In this document: piece by piece, positions 34,815-43,229 of the stretch | Numbering within the stretch: the first letter of the stretch is position 1 | Layout: every line of letters starts with the position of its first letter | Assembly (NCBI GenBank): GCA_910585455.1 | Contig: CAJUEL010000025.1 | Location: 1-64,000, forward strand | Reading direction: 5' to 3' | Length of the DNA stretch: 64,000 bases | Source: an uncultured Eisenbergiella sp. | GTDB taxonomy: Bacteria; Bacillota; Clostridia; Lachnospirales; Lachnospiraceae | The notes under the pieces: generated by a model | What the model was told of the DNA's origin: nothing | Seen by the model: only the letters and a program-made list of their open reading frames with translations | Database searches by the model: none | Program-made: the position numbers and the translations under genes

Positions 34815-35294
34815 TCATTTAATCGGCTTTGCGCCCGCCTTTTCCTGCAGCGCTTCCACCTTGCGCTTAAACCAGCCTTTCTTTTTGGTGTCGGCGGGAG
34901 GGGTGAGCGTGCCGCGCAGCGCCCGGACGCCGGTTAAGTAAATGCCGCTGACGGTTGCCTTTACTTCCTTCTTGATCGGTACGATGTCGAAGATCTTTTC
35001 ATCACAGACAAGGCTTACGATCTGCGGACCGACCTTCGCCTTGACGATCGGCAGCTTGGAGCTGCGCAGAAGCTTTGGCGTGTTGTCGAGCACCGCCTGG
35101 GGCAGCCCCGCATCCTTTAGCTTCATTCTTTTTTTGTCAATGACCAGCATGGTCACTGTCTGCTTGTAGGCTTCCATCTGCTTTTCCTGTTCCGCCTGCT
35201 TCTTCTGCGCTTTCCTTCCGAAAATGTAGAGCGCGACGATGGCGGCGATCAGCACGATAAGAATCACGAGCAATACGATTGTCCATGGTCTCAT
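34815..35294 (-). CDS. Conserved single-pass membrane protein of unknown function
   Basis: A 159-residue protein with an N-terminal transmembrane helix (residues 4-26), a short Lys/Gln/Glu-rich coiled-coil stretch (28-48), and a folded cytoplasmic or external part (50-140) with VKAKVGPQIVSLVCDEKIFDIVPIKKEVKATVSG. The C-terminus is basic. I recognise similar proteins in Lachnospiraceae but no function. AGGAGG lies seven bases before the start. It has its own promoter at 35498-35526 and a strong terminator. Confidence 0.75.
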   Translation of the reverse strand: MRPWTIVLLVILIVLIAAIVALYIFGRKAQKKQAEQEKQMEAYKQTVTMLVIDKKRMKLKDAGLPQAVLDNTPKLLRSSKLPIVKAKVGPQIVSLVCDEKIFDIVPIKKEVKATVSGIYLTGVRALRGTLTPPADTKKKGWFKRKVEALQEKAGAKPIK

Positions 35295-35497
35295 GGGAGA
35301 ACCTCCTTGTGTTAGTATTGATTCCTGCGGACAGCGGATCGGGCAGTCTCCTCCTGTGCGGATGCCTGGCGGCTGTCGTGAGGGTCATAGCCTCCGCTGC
35401 CAGCAACGGAGTGTTGATTGCTGCCGGAACACATAAAAACAGCATGCGCTACATCAGATACGCCGCATGGGTCTGCAGGACGACAGCTTTATACTGT

Positions 35498-35526
35498 ATT
35501 TTAGCAGAATTTATGCGGTTAGACAA
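35498..35526 (-). promoter_or_regulatory. Promoter of the small membrane protein gene
   Basis: On the minus strand TTGTCT (35521-35526) and TAAAAT (35498-35503) have a 17-base spacer. The leader would be about 200 bases. Confidence 0.5.
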
Positions 35527-35561
35527 GAGGGGCGTTTGCATTTATGCAAGGATTATAAACC

Positions 35562-35740
35562 GATGTCATTTCATTTAACGGTGGGGCGTAGAGTACTGGC
35601 AGCGGATGCAGGAGCGTGGAAGCGGGTGGAAACATCCTGTATCTGCCGCCCGGCGGCTTTCCTGCCCTTTTCCGCCCACTTCCACGCTCCTGCATCCACC
35701 ATCGGTGCTCTATGCTTCGCCGCTAAGCGAAATGACATTG
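35562..35740. repeat. Palindromic element C (about 179 bases)
   Basis: The arms 35562-35628 and 35672-35740 are imperfect reverse complements: ATGTCATTTC...GTAGAG...GGATGCAGGAGCGTGGAAG against CTTCCACGCTCCTGCATCC...CTCTATGC...GAAATGACAT. The segment GGTGGAAACATCCTGT (35625-35640) resembles GGCTGGAAACAGCCTGT in elements A and B, so C may be a diverged member of that family. It lies at the left boundary of the AT-rich region. Confidence 0.75.
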
Positions 35741-35868
35741 AAGATTAGCAATAGGCCTTTGGAAATTACAGATGTAGCAATACAAAAGGTAAAAAAACGA
35801 AAGTTTTCGGATTTACAGAGATGAAAACAGGTTTATACAGGAACAGCACCGCCGGTTGTTAAAAATTT

Positions 35869-36155
35869 CATAAGAAAATAATGATAGCGAAGAGGTAGCT
35901 ATAGTAATCGATATTATAAATTGGGATAATGAGTCAATATTTGTTATCACGATAGTGGGGAATGATGGTTCTGTACAAATTATGGAGAAAAGCAACGAAT
36001 TTCAGGGGCAATCAGAGAAAATGAAATATGCCAGGCTGGCTGGGGAGTATAGAAACAGTGGGCATCGCAATAATGGCACTATGGCTATGAAATACATGAT
36101 AAAGCACCCGGATGAGTTCAATTTATTGTATAAGCATGGAGGTAAGAAAAAATGA
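35869..36155 (+). pseudogene. Small AT-rich gene, start not found (caspase island gene 1)
   Basis: An open frame of about 95 codons runs from the stop at 35866 to TGA 36153-36155. No ATG occurs before codon 40; GTG 35955 could start a 66-residue product with weak support. The sequence reads as real protein: VAIVIDIINWDNESIFVITIVGND, then an acidic part, then KYMIKHPDEFNLLYKHGGKKK. It overlaps the next frame by four bases (ATGA), typical of an operon. I do not recognise the family. It is probably 5'-truncated. Confidence 0.45.
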
Positions 36156-36452
36156 CAGAGAACAATATATAGTGACACAATTAAAAAGCCGTCCAGTCCC
36201 TATAGAGTCGTATCTGAAACCGAGCGTCCCTCGCAGGAGGAGATAGAAAAGAGGAGGATTCGTATCAGAAGGTTAAAAAGTCTGGGGATAAATGTTAATA
36301 TGTTGGACGGTAAGGAGGAAGAATGTGAGGGGGATATGGATAAGCTGGAAGCTTCGATATTGATTATGCAAGATAGAGAAGTGCCAGAGGAACTGGAGCG
36401 GCGGATTCAGGAGAAAAATGCTCAGGGAAACAGCAGAGATAAAAATGAATGA
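36152..36452 (+). pseudogene. Frameshifted small gene with coiled-coil character (caspase island gene 2)
   Basis: ATG 36152 opens MTENNI and hits TAG at 36170 within AACAATATATAG. From that point a +1-shifted frame stays open to TGA 36450-36452 and reads SDTIKKPSSPYRVVSETERP, then a Glu/Arg/Lys-rich helix and a charged tail, about 93 residues. Removing one base or adding two in the ATATAT tract joins the two parts into a protein of about 100 residues. Either it is a mutation or the tract is variable. No recognised family. Confidence 0.5.
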
Positions 36453-36526
36453 ATGTACAAAGTTTTTTGTATGGAAAATTTATAAAGGAATTTTTTTGAA
36501 AATTCTTTGAAAGGACGAAGGTAGAT

Positions 36527-38047
36527 ATGGGAGTAGTAAAAGCATTATTGGTTGGTGTCTGTCAGTATTTAACAATCGAATGTCCTCCACTGCCCTTATG
36601 TAAAAACGACCTGTATGCTATGAGAAATGCGTTTATTCAAGGCTTAGGCGTTAATTCAAAAAAAATTCATATATGCGGTGAAACAGGGGTTGTAAAAAAA
36701 GAAAATCTTATTTTCTCAATACAAACTGTGCTTAAAGATATGACAAACGATGATACTTTTATTTTCTATTTTACTGGACATGGCGGAAAGAATTGCTTAG
36801 TATTGAGCGATGGAGTAATTAATTTACAAGAATTGATTAATATAATGGATAAGATACATACAAAGAGCAAAATAGCAATTTTAGATAGCTGTCATTCGGG
36901 CGGGTTTTCTCTTGATAATGTTCCGGTAATGGATGTTGATGAAACTATTGAACACTTTGCGGGACGTGGTTTTGCTGTCTTAGCTTCTTGTGGGGCTGAT
37001 CAGGTTTCCGGATTTCATAAGGAACGGGAAATAAGTTTATATACAAGTTTTGTGTGCGATGCACTAACATCGCGTTTCCTGATTCGAAAAGGGAAAAAAT
37101 CTCTCGAAGCAATAAATGAAGCTATTTTTCATTTCGCAGAAATGTCAAATAGAAATGGAACAAGTAATGTGCAACAACCGATTTTCCGTTCAAGCATAGG
37201 GGGAACTATATTCTTTGATGTCGAAGAATATAATCCATACAAAGTCGCAAGGATTTATGAGGAAACAGATAATTATATCATCTATAGTGTTGAACCAGTA
37301 CATCACGCTGAAGCAAAACGGCTATCTGTAAAAGTAATTTTGCGCTTTCAAAGCTCTATGGAGCAAATTGCCGAAATTGCAACAGAAATTAAAAACAAAG
37401 TCCTTTATTGCGAAGTATATCAGAATGAAATTGCCGAAGCACGTTATAAAGGTCGTGCAGCAAATATTGTTTGGTGCTATTTTGGATATGACGAGGACGA
37501 TATGGTAGATGGTAATTATATTTGTCACACCACATGGATAGATGATTCGCAGGACAAAAAATGGTGGTATCGAATTTCAAAGAATATTGTTGTTGTAAAA
37601 GGGGTTCATATTGATATACATAGTTCATACGAGCTAATTAAGAGCTTTAACGAAAATGTCATAGGCAAAGATGAATTAATTAAAATTACGCGTGAATACA
37701 CTGCAAATATTATATCTGCGGCAGAGCAATATATTAAAATATTTAGAGAATATCTTAACAACACTATAACGGAAGAACAACTTATAGATAGAGTTGATCC
37801 CCTTAATATTGAAATTTCAAAATGGTACTTTAAGCAGAACGAGTTGCCAATACCTCAGAAAGAATTACGTGATTGGGTACAGATACACGAAAAGCTCGCT
37901 TGTACAATACATGATTTTTCCCTTTTTTATAATAAAAAGCACTTAGAAACGTGGAAAAGCGAAAATCGTAAATGGTTACTCACAAATGCAATCAAACAAT
38001 ATGAAACAGAATTAGAAGAATTGAAAAATGCAGACAAGCGAATTTAG
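36527..38047 (+). CDS. Caspase-family cysteine protease (peptidase C14 type)
   Basis: A 506-residue protein with an N-terminal caspase domain (residues 4-235). The catalytic dyad is His85 in FYFTGHGG and Cys122 in LDSCHSGGF, with the expected preceding strands (ALLVGVCQY, FIFYF). Residues 240-506 are a predicted mixed alpha/beta then helical region with no family that I know; it could be a sensor or partner-binding part. There is no signal peptide or transmembrane helix. The gene is visibly AT-rich against its neighbours, so probably acquired. Bacterial caspase-like proteins often act as effectors in defence or cell-death systems; that role here is inference. Confidence 0.85.
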   Translation: MGVVKALLVGVCQYLTIECPPLPLCKNDLYAMRNAFIQGLGVNSKKIHICGETGVVKKENLIFSIQTVLKDMTNDDTFIFYFTGHGGKNCLVLSDGVINLQELINIMDKIHTKSKIAILDSCHSGGFSLDNVPVMDVDETIEHFAGRGFAVLASCGADQVSGFHKEREISLYTSFVCDALTSRFLIRKGKKSLEAINEAIFHFAEMSNRNGTSNVQQPIFRSSIGGTIFFDVEEYNPYKVARIYEETDNYIIYSVEPVHHAEAKRLSVKVILRFQSSMEQIAEIATEIKNKVLYCEVYQNEIAEARYKGRAANIVWCYFGYDEDDMVDGNYICHTTWIDDSQDKKWWYRISKNIVVVKGVHIDIHSSYELIKSFNENVIGKDELIKITREYTANIISAAEQYIKIFREYLNNTITEEQLIDRVDPLNIEISKWYFKQNELPIPQKELRDWVQIHEKLACTIHDFSLFYNKKHLETWKSENRKWLLTNAIKQYETELEELKNADKRI

Positions 38048-38240
38048 CTCAATGCAGGAAGTACAATGTTACACAGTAGAACGCCATTTTTGAGGGTCAA
38101 TTCTCTTACCCTTGGCGTTTTCGCGCCTGTAAGACCGATTAAACCAACGGTAAACAATGCGCCGGATAAGTCCAGCGGATACAGATTTCCTATGACTTAG
38201 CAGGAATCTTCCTTGCTACTTTACTAAACGATCTGCAAAA

Positions 38241-38277
38241 TGGGGAAACGGCGTAGCTGAAGCTATGCCGTTTCCCC
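38241..38277. repeat. Perfect stem-loop
   Basis: TGGGGAAACGGCGTAGCT, GA, AGCTATGCCGTTTCCCCA form an 18-bp stem with one G-T mismatch. The minus-strand 3' side has a short T-run (CATTTTGC), so minus-strand termination is possible. Confidence 0.6.
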
Positions 38278-38303
38278 AAAATCATTCCTATGCTGTTTTA
38301 TTA

Positions 38304-38332
38304 GTGCCGCCCTTTAGGGAGGCGCTTTTTTT
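38304..38332 (+). terminator. Rho-independent terminator
   Basis: GTGCCGCCC, TTTA, GGGAGGCGC followed by TTTTTTT. It would end transcripts from the caspase gene side before the Tad promoter. Confidence 0.65.
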
Positions 38333-38626
38333 AGTGTTTTTGCAATCATGCCTATGTGGATAATTCTCTTAGGAGATGGGGTAAAATTCGGAGGAATAAT
38401 AAACATATGACCTATACAAAAAATATGCTGCGTTCTGTAGCGCTACAAGGCAGATAAATACAATTAAATTTTGGATGTGATTTTGTATATAGTAGTAAAA
38501 ACAGATTGCAGGTATAAGTTTGTCATAATATTTGGTTTTTTGTGAAAAAAATCTTGATTTTACTGGAAATTCATGCTAAGGTTAATAAAATTAATAAAAC
38601 AATCTTTTATACAATATATAAAAATA

Positions 38627-38635
38627 TTCGACAAA
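38627..38635 (-). promoter_or_regulatory. 0A-box-like site upstream of the Tad operon
   Basis: TTCGACAAA is the reverse of the Spo0A box TTTGTCGAA, a perfect match to the core TGTCGAA in an AT-rich setting. It is about 36 bases before a TATAAA box at 38671-38676 and 71 bases before the tadZ start, a position from which Spo0A or the Spo0A_C protein encoded at 22899 could act. Confidence 0.5.
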
Positions 38636-38670
38636 AAATTACAGCAATATTTTGATAGATTGTGGAAAAA

Positions 38671-38676
38671 TATAAA
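38671..38676 (+). promoter_or_regulatory. Possible -10 box of the Tad operon
   Basis: TATAAA lies 29 bases before the start codon at 38706. No -35 hexamer stands at 17 bases, which fits a promoter that needs an activator. Confidence 0.35.
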
Positions 38677-38705
38677 CTTTAAAAATGATAGAAGTGGAGG
38701 CTGCG

Positions 38706-39770
38706 ATGAAAATAAAGCTTTTAATATATTCTAAAGACAGAAAATATGTGGAACATCTGGTGAATTATCTTGATATTTATCATAACGACAAAATAGAATT
38801 GAGTTTTTTTGATGAAGAAAGAGCAGTTAAGGAATATCAGATTGCGCATAAAGCAGACGTTATTTTGTTGGATACCGAAGAAGAGATTATATCTGGTATT
38901 GAAGATTCTCATACAGTCATGGCGTATTTAACAAATTCTCCGATTCCTACAGATAGACAGGTGAGTATTTTTAAATATCAGAAAGGAGAATTGATTTATA
39001 AGAAAATATTGGATTTGTATGCGTCAGGAGAAGAGAAAATGCTGATGCGCGTAGAGAATCAGGAGGGGGTACAGCCTCGGATTCACTTGTTCCTCCCCAT
39101 AAACGGAGGAGCAGGAGCATCCACAGTGGCAAAAGCATATGCGCGGAAAAATGCGGTGAGCAAGCGGGTTTTATATTTGAATATGGAAGTTTTTGGAGAC
39201 TGTGAAAATGTCATAAAAGGTGAAGGTGATCTTTCCTTTTATGAGATTGTGTATGCATTGAAGAGTACCAGGGGAAATCTTGCGATCAAACTGGAGAGCG
39301 CGCTGAGGAAGAGCAGGGACGGCATATATTACTATGCTCCTTCTGTAAATCCGATGGATATTGTGGAGCTGACGGGAGAAGAGTTTTTAAGGCTGACAGC
39401 AGAAATTAAAAGGAGTGCTATGTTCGATGTGGTCGTGCTGGATATGGATATTTTTCCTTCGGCATGGATGATGGCAGCATTGAAGGAGGCTGACCAAATC
39501 TGGCTTATTGCGGACGGAACAGAGGAATCCGCAATAAAATATAGAAAGTTCAAGGAATTCATTACAGACAGGGAAGAAAAAGGACAATTGCGGCTGCGAC
39601 CCAAAATGAAAATATTCTATAACAAATACAGAAGCAGGACGGGAAAACCGGTTGACAACTGCGATTTGGAAGTGATAGGTGGTAGTCCCTATTATGAAGG
39701 CATTGGAGAAAGGGAAATCGTAAAAAGAATGGCGGAAGCTGACGTATTTGAAAAAGACGGTATTTGGTAA
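38706..39770 (+). CDS. tadZ: TadZ/CpaE-like pilus localisation ATPase
   Basis: A 354-residue protein with an atypical receiver-like N-terminal domain (residues 1-125) and a MinD/ParA-like ATPase domain with the deviant Walker A INGGAGASTVAKA. It lacks the strict second lysine pattern, as TadZ proteins often do. TadZ places the Tad machine at the membrane. ATG 38706 with GTGGAGG five bases upstream is preferred over ATG 38685. The next gene starts 63 bases after its stop. First gene of the operon. Confidence 0.85.
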   Translation: MKIKLLIYSKDRKYVEHLVNYLDIYHNDKIELSFFDEERAVKEYQIAHKADVILLDTEEEIISGIEDSHTVMAYLTNSPIPTDRQVSIFKYQKGELIYKKILDLYASGEEKMLMRVENQEGVQPRIHLFLPINGGAGASTVAKAYARKNAVSKRVLYLNMEVFGDCENVIKGEGDLSFYEIVYALKSTRGNLAIKLESALRKSRDGIYYYAPSVNPMDIVELTGEEFLRLTAEIKRSAMFDVVVLDMDIFPSAWMMAALKEADQIWLIADGTEESAIKYRKFKEFITDREEKGQLRLRPKMKIFYNKYRSRTGKPVDNCDLEVIGGSPYYEGIGEREIVKRMAEADVFEKDGIW

Positions 39771-39832
39771 AATTGCAGGGGTATTTCCCAGTGGTGAAGA
39801 AAGGTTTGCCAGAGCGGGGGAGGGGAAAGGGT

Positions 39833-41059
39833 ATGAATAAGGAATGGGCGGAAAAAGTCAGGGATGCAGTGATGTCCAATTCCAATTTTGCTGAGCTGTC
39901 CGATGGGAAATTGGATGAGCGCATAGTTGGCGAAGTGGAACGGATGTTTTTCGATAAACGGTTGACAGTCGGAGAAAAAGCGGAACTGGTGGATCAGGTA
40001 TTCAGTTCCATTCGGGGCTTCGGACTTTTGGACAGCATCATAAAGGATGATGACATAACCGAGGTGATGATCAACGGTGCGAATGATATTTTCATTGAAA
40101 AATCTGGTAAGCTGATGAAACTGGATGATCATTTTGAGAGTGAACAAAAGCTGGTTGATATCATTCGGAAAATTGTAGGTTTGGCAGGACGGGAAGTAAG
40201 CGAGGCGAATCCTATTGTGGATACCAGGCTGCCCGATGGCTCCCGGGTGAATGTTGTATTGCCGCCGATCTCATTAAAGGGACCGATCGTGACGATTCGG
40301 AAATTCTCAAAGGAACCGATGACGGTGGAAAAGTTGTTGGAGTATGGTTCTATCACACAGGAAGTGGCGGATTTCCTGCGCTTATTGGTACATGCAAAAT
40401 ATAATATTTTTATTTGTGGTGGTACGGGGAGCGGGAAAACCACATTTTTAAATGCGATGACAAATTTCATCCCTAGGGATGAACGTATCATCACGATTGA
40501 GGATTCTGCGGAGCTACAGATTGCCGGTATTGATAATCTGGTGAGCCTGGAAACAAGAAATGCGAACAATGCGGGAGTGGGACAGATTAGCATTCAGGAT
40601 TTGATCAAGTCCGCACTACGTATGCGTCCGGAGCGGATTGTGGTAGGTGAGGTCAGGGGCGCGGAAGCCTTGGACATGCTACAGGCTATGAACACTGGAC
40701 ATGACGGATCTCTGTCCACTGGTCATGCGAATTCTAATAAGGATATGCTGAGCAGGCTGGAAACCATGGTACTGCAAGGGGCGGAGGGCTTGCCGCTTCC
40801 TGCGGTGAGACAGCAGGTCGCATCTGCGTTGGATATCCTGGTTCATCTTTCCAGACTTCGCGATAAGAGCCGAAGGACGATGGAGATTTCCGAGGTGCTG
40901 GGAGTTGAGAATGGAGAAATTGTCCTGAACCCGATCTATCAGTTTGAAGAGGACGAAAACAGCACACTGGAAAAAGTGAGAGGGAATCTGGTACGGACGG
41001 ATAAACCGTTCCAGAATTATCATAAGCTTCGCCTGATGGGGTATCGGGGTGAGGTTTGA
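39833..41059 (+). CDS. cpaF: CpaF/TadA family secretion ATPase
   Basis: A 408-residue hexameric ATPase powering pilin assembly or secretion. Motifs: EVMINGANDIFIEKSGK in the N-terminal domain, Walker A GGTGSGKTT (Lys202), the Asp box TIEDSAEL, Walker B MRPERIVVGEVRGAEALDML and the His box STGHANS. The start at 39833 follows GAGGGGAAAGG; the in-frame ATG at 39764 lies inside tadZ. It acts with the TadB/TadC platform proteins encoded directly downstream. Confidence 0.95.
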   Translation: MNKEWAEKVRDAVMSNSNFAELSDGKLDERIVGEVERMFFDKRLTVGEKAELVDQVFSSIRGFGLLDSIIKDDDITEVMINGANDIFIEKSGKLMKLDDHFESEQKLVDIIRKIVGLAGREVSEANPIVDTRLPDGSRVNVVLPPISLKGPIVTIRKFSKEPMTVEKLLEYGSITQEVADFLRLLVHAKYNIFICGGTGSGKTTFLNAMTNFIPRDERIITIEDSAELQIAGIDNLVSLETRNANNAGVGQISIQDLIKSALRMRPERIVVGEVRGAEALDMLQAMNTGHDGSLSTGHANSNKDMLSRLETMVLQGAEGLPLPAVRQQVASALDILVHLSRLRDKSRRTMEISEVLGVENGEIVLNPIYQFEEDENSTLEKVRGNLVRTDKPFQNYHKLRLMGYRGEV

Positions 41060-41082
41060 GAACAGCCGGAGGAAACGGAAGG

Positions 41083-41910
41083 ATGAAAAACAGGAAGGAA
41101 AAGACGGCGAAAAAGGGTGAGAAACCGAAACCCAAAAAAGAAGTGTATGTGGAAAAAAAAGGTCTGATCGGTGTGGGCGATGATTACCATATTTATCATA
41201 TGCAGAAAAAAGATAGGCTGCTTGCGTTCCTCGCAGGGCTGGGAGCGGGAGCTCTTATTGTTTATGTCTTTTTTAAAAGCATTGTTTTCAGTATTATAGC
41301 GGGCGTTTTGGCAGGAATTCTGGTACAGCCGCTGTATTGTGGGCACTTGTGTGAGAAAAGGAAAAAAACGCTGTTGATGCAGTTCAGGGATATGCTGGAA
41401 TCGCTGGCATCCTCTTATTCGGCGGGAAAAAACACACAAGGGGCCTTTGAGGATGCCTATGGAGATATGGTGCAGATCTATGGAAAAGAGTCGGATATTG
41501 CGAAAGAGCTTGGAATTATTCTGGCAGGAATCAACAGCAATATTAATGTCGAAAAAATGTTGATGGACTTCGCGGATCGGAGTGAGCAGAGAGATATAGA
41601 GAGCTTTGCGGATGTGTTTGAAGTGAGCGTGAAGCAGGGAGCGAACATCAAGGATATTATTTCAGCCACACGGGATATCATCAACGACAAAATAGAGATT
41701 GAACTGGAGATAGGCACGATGCTTGCGGGTAATAAAAACGAGTTAAACATAATGATGGTCATGCCGCTCATCATTATGCTCAGCATGGAGGGACTGGGAG
41801 GAAGCATGACCAGTAATTCTCCGCTGAATATCGTGATTAAACTGATCGCGATTGGCATTTTTGGAGCAGCTTATATGATTGGAAGAAAACTGACCGATAT
41901 TAAGGTCTGA
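41083..41910 (+). CDS. tadB: TadB-like platform protein (type II secretion F family)
   Basis: A 275-residue inner-membrane platform protein. It starts with a basic Lys-rich tail (residues 1-45), has two transmembrane helices near residues 47-80, the T2SSF cytoplasmic domain (MLESLASSYSAGKNTQGAF, then DIESFADVFEVSVKQGANIKDII) and two C-terminal helices (about 223-262). The start at 41083 has GGAGGAAACGGAAGG upstream. Works with TadC and CpaF. Confidence 0.87.
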   Translation: MKNRKEKTAKKGEKPKPKKEVYVEKKGLIGVGDDYHIYHMQKKDRLLAFLAGLGAGALIVYVFFKSIVFSIIAGVLAGILVQPLYCGHLCEKRKKTLLMQFRDMLESLASSYSAGKNTQGAFEDAYGDMVQIYGKESDIAKELGIILAGINSNINVEKMLMDFADRSEQRDIESFADVFEVSVKQGANIKDIISATRDIINDKIEIELEIGTMLAGNKNELNIMMVMPLIIMLSMEGLGGSMTSNSPLNIVIKLIAIGIFGAAYMIGRKLTDIKV

Positions 41911-41926
41911 GAAAGGGGAAAGGATT

Positions 41927-42793
41927 GTGAGCAGTACATTTCAAATGATTTTGCTTGTGCCGACCACCTTGCTCGGGCTCGTATGGATCTGGCTTGCCGC
42001 CGGATATGAACATAAATTTGAGACGATAACTTCCACCCTGAACAAGGATCAGTATCCGTTGGCGGAACTGTTCTATATTGGATTTCAGGTATTGTCGCTG
42101 GTGCATTTTAATACAAAATCTGATTATTCCCGCAAAAAAGTGAAAGAGATGTCTGAGGTGTACGGCAGGAAGTACGCGGAATATTATTATTATGTGCAGT
42201 TAGGAGGACAGGCGACTTATATCGTCACCATTCTTCCCTTTGTGTTTGCGTTGGCTATTCTTGCGAACAGTCCGGAAGCGTTGCTGCTTGGCATTATTCT
42301 GGGAGTGTTGTTTGTATGGTATTTGAGCGAGGCGTTTAAGGATAAGCTCACGGCGAGAAGGGAATCGCTTTTATCCGAGTTTCCACAGGTATTGTCGAAG
42401 ATGACGCTTCTGGTTAATTCGGGCATGGTGTTGCGAAATGCATGGAACAAGGTGTCAGACGGCGGAGAGGGTGTGATTTATGAGGAAATGCGCCAGACGG
42501 GAGCCGAGTTGAAAAACGGTATTTCGGAGCAGGAGGCATATCATAACTTTGCAGAGCGTTGTGGGCTGAAGGAGATGCGGAAATTCGCGTCTCTGGTTTC
42601 TCAGAGCCTGGCGAAGGGAAGCGGGGATTTGAGCTTTTTTCTGAAAGATATGTCGGATGAAATGTGGGAAATGAAAAAAAACATGGTGAAGCGCAAGAGT
42701 GAGCAGACGAATTCCAAACTGCTGTTTCCGATCGTGTTAATTTTCATAGGGATTTTATTCATGATTATGGCTCCTCTGCTGGGGAGTTTATAA
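41927..42793 (+). CDS. tadC: TadC-like platform protein (type II secretion F family)
   Basis: A 288-residue membrane protein: helices near residues 3-24, 88-132 and 266-287, and the T2SSF core (LSEFPQVLSKMTLLVNSGMVLRNAW, then EMRKFASLVSQSLAKGSGDLSFFLKDM). It is the TadB partner in the platform. The start is GTG 41927 with AAAGGGGAAAGGA; no nearby ATG is in frame. The following gene is the pilin candidate. Confidence 0.87.
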   Translation: MSSTFQMILLVPTTLLGLVWIWLAAGYEHKFETITSTLNKDQYPLAELFYIGFQVLSLVHFNTKSDYSRKKVKEMSEVYGRKYAEYYYYVQLGGQATYIVTILPFVFALAILANSPEALLLGIILGVLFVWYLSEAFKDKLTARRESLLSEFPQVLSKMTLLVNSGMVLRNAWNKVSDGGEGVIYEEMRQTGAELKNGISEQEAYHNFAERCGLKEMRKFASLVSQSLAKGSGDLSFFLKDMSDEMWEMKKNMVKRKSEQTNSKLLFPIVLIFIGILFMIMAPLLGSL

Positions 42794-42896
42794 TACTGCG
42801 GTGCTGACCTGACAGCAGATGGCATCGGATTCCCCGGAATGGATGGAGGATGGGGAGAAAACATTAAAATTTTAATAAAAGCAGGAGGAAAAAGCA

Positions 42897-43118
42897 ATGA
42901 GGGATTTTTTTGACGGGAAAGTGATAGGGTTGAGATGGAAGCTGCAAAGTTATTTGAGGGAACTGGCAGAAAAAGAGGATGGTGATACGAATTTCGTTTC
43001 TATCATTGTTATTATTGTCATTATTCTGGCGGTTGCTACAGTGTTCAGGGATCAGTTAAAGCTGGCGATAGAGAAGGTTATGGGCAATTTCACATCATTC
43101 ATCGATAATACGAAGTAA
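42897..43118 (+). CDS. Flp-like pilin candidate
   Basis: A 73-residue protein with a charged N-terminal part (residues 1-30), then an acidic EKEDGD and a hydrophobic helix NFVSIIVIIVIILAVATVF, and a short polar tail. The size, placement after TadC, and a strong AGGAGG ribosome site fit the major Flp pilin. The prepilin cleavage site is not the usual G/xxxxEY; GDTNF is a candidate. A stem-loop follows at once, as in genes needing high expression. Confidence 0.78.
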   Translation: MRDFFDGKVIGLRWKLQSYLRELAEKEDGDTNFVSIIVIIVIILAVATVFRDQLKLAIEKVMGNFTSFIDNTK

Positions 43119-43160
43119 ATGGATGTTTAGATGATAATGTGAAATATTACTGGAGCTGGA

Positions 43161-43211
43161 ATGGAAAATGCTGTGCTGTAAAAAAGCGTATGATAACACG
43201 GCATTTTCCAT
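43161..43211 (+). other. Intercistronic stem-loop after the pilin gene
   Basis: ATGGAAAATGCTGTG pairs with CACGGCATTTTCCAT around a 21-base loop, starting 43 bases past the pilin stop. There is no T-run. It may stabilise the pilin mRNA or reduce read-through to the minor components. Confidence 0.55.
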
Positions 43212-43229
43212 GATTGGACAGGTGTAATT

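Larger units (their letters stand above)
38048..38705. other. Intergenic region between the caspase gene and the Tad operon
   Basis: Contains a long perfect-looking hairpin (38241-38277), a T-rich terminator (38304-38332), then about 290 bases of AT-rich sequence with no gene, and finally a 0A-box-like site and a -10 box before tadZ. The stretch 38069-38215 has an open minus-strand frame (49 codons) with no start that I trust; it may be a fragment of a lost gene. Confidence 0.45.

Noticed and set aside
38069..38215. A 49-codon minus-strand frame reading like the end of a basic protein.
   Set aside because: No start codon with a ribosome site and no family identified; at best a fragment, so mentioned only in the intergenic note.
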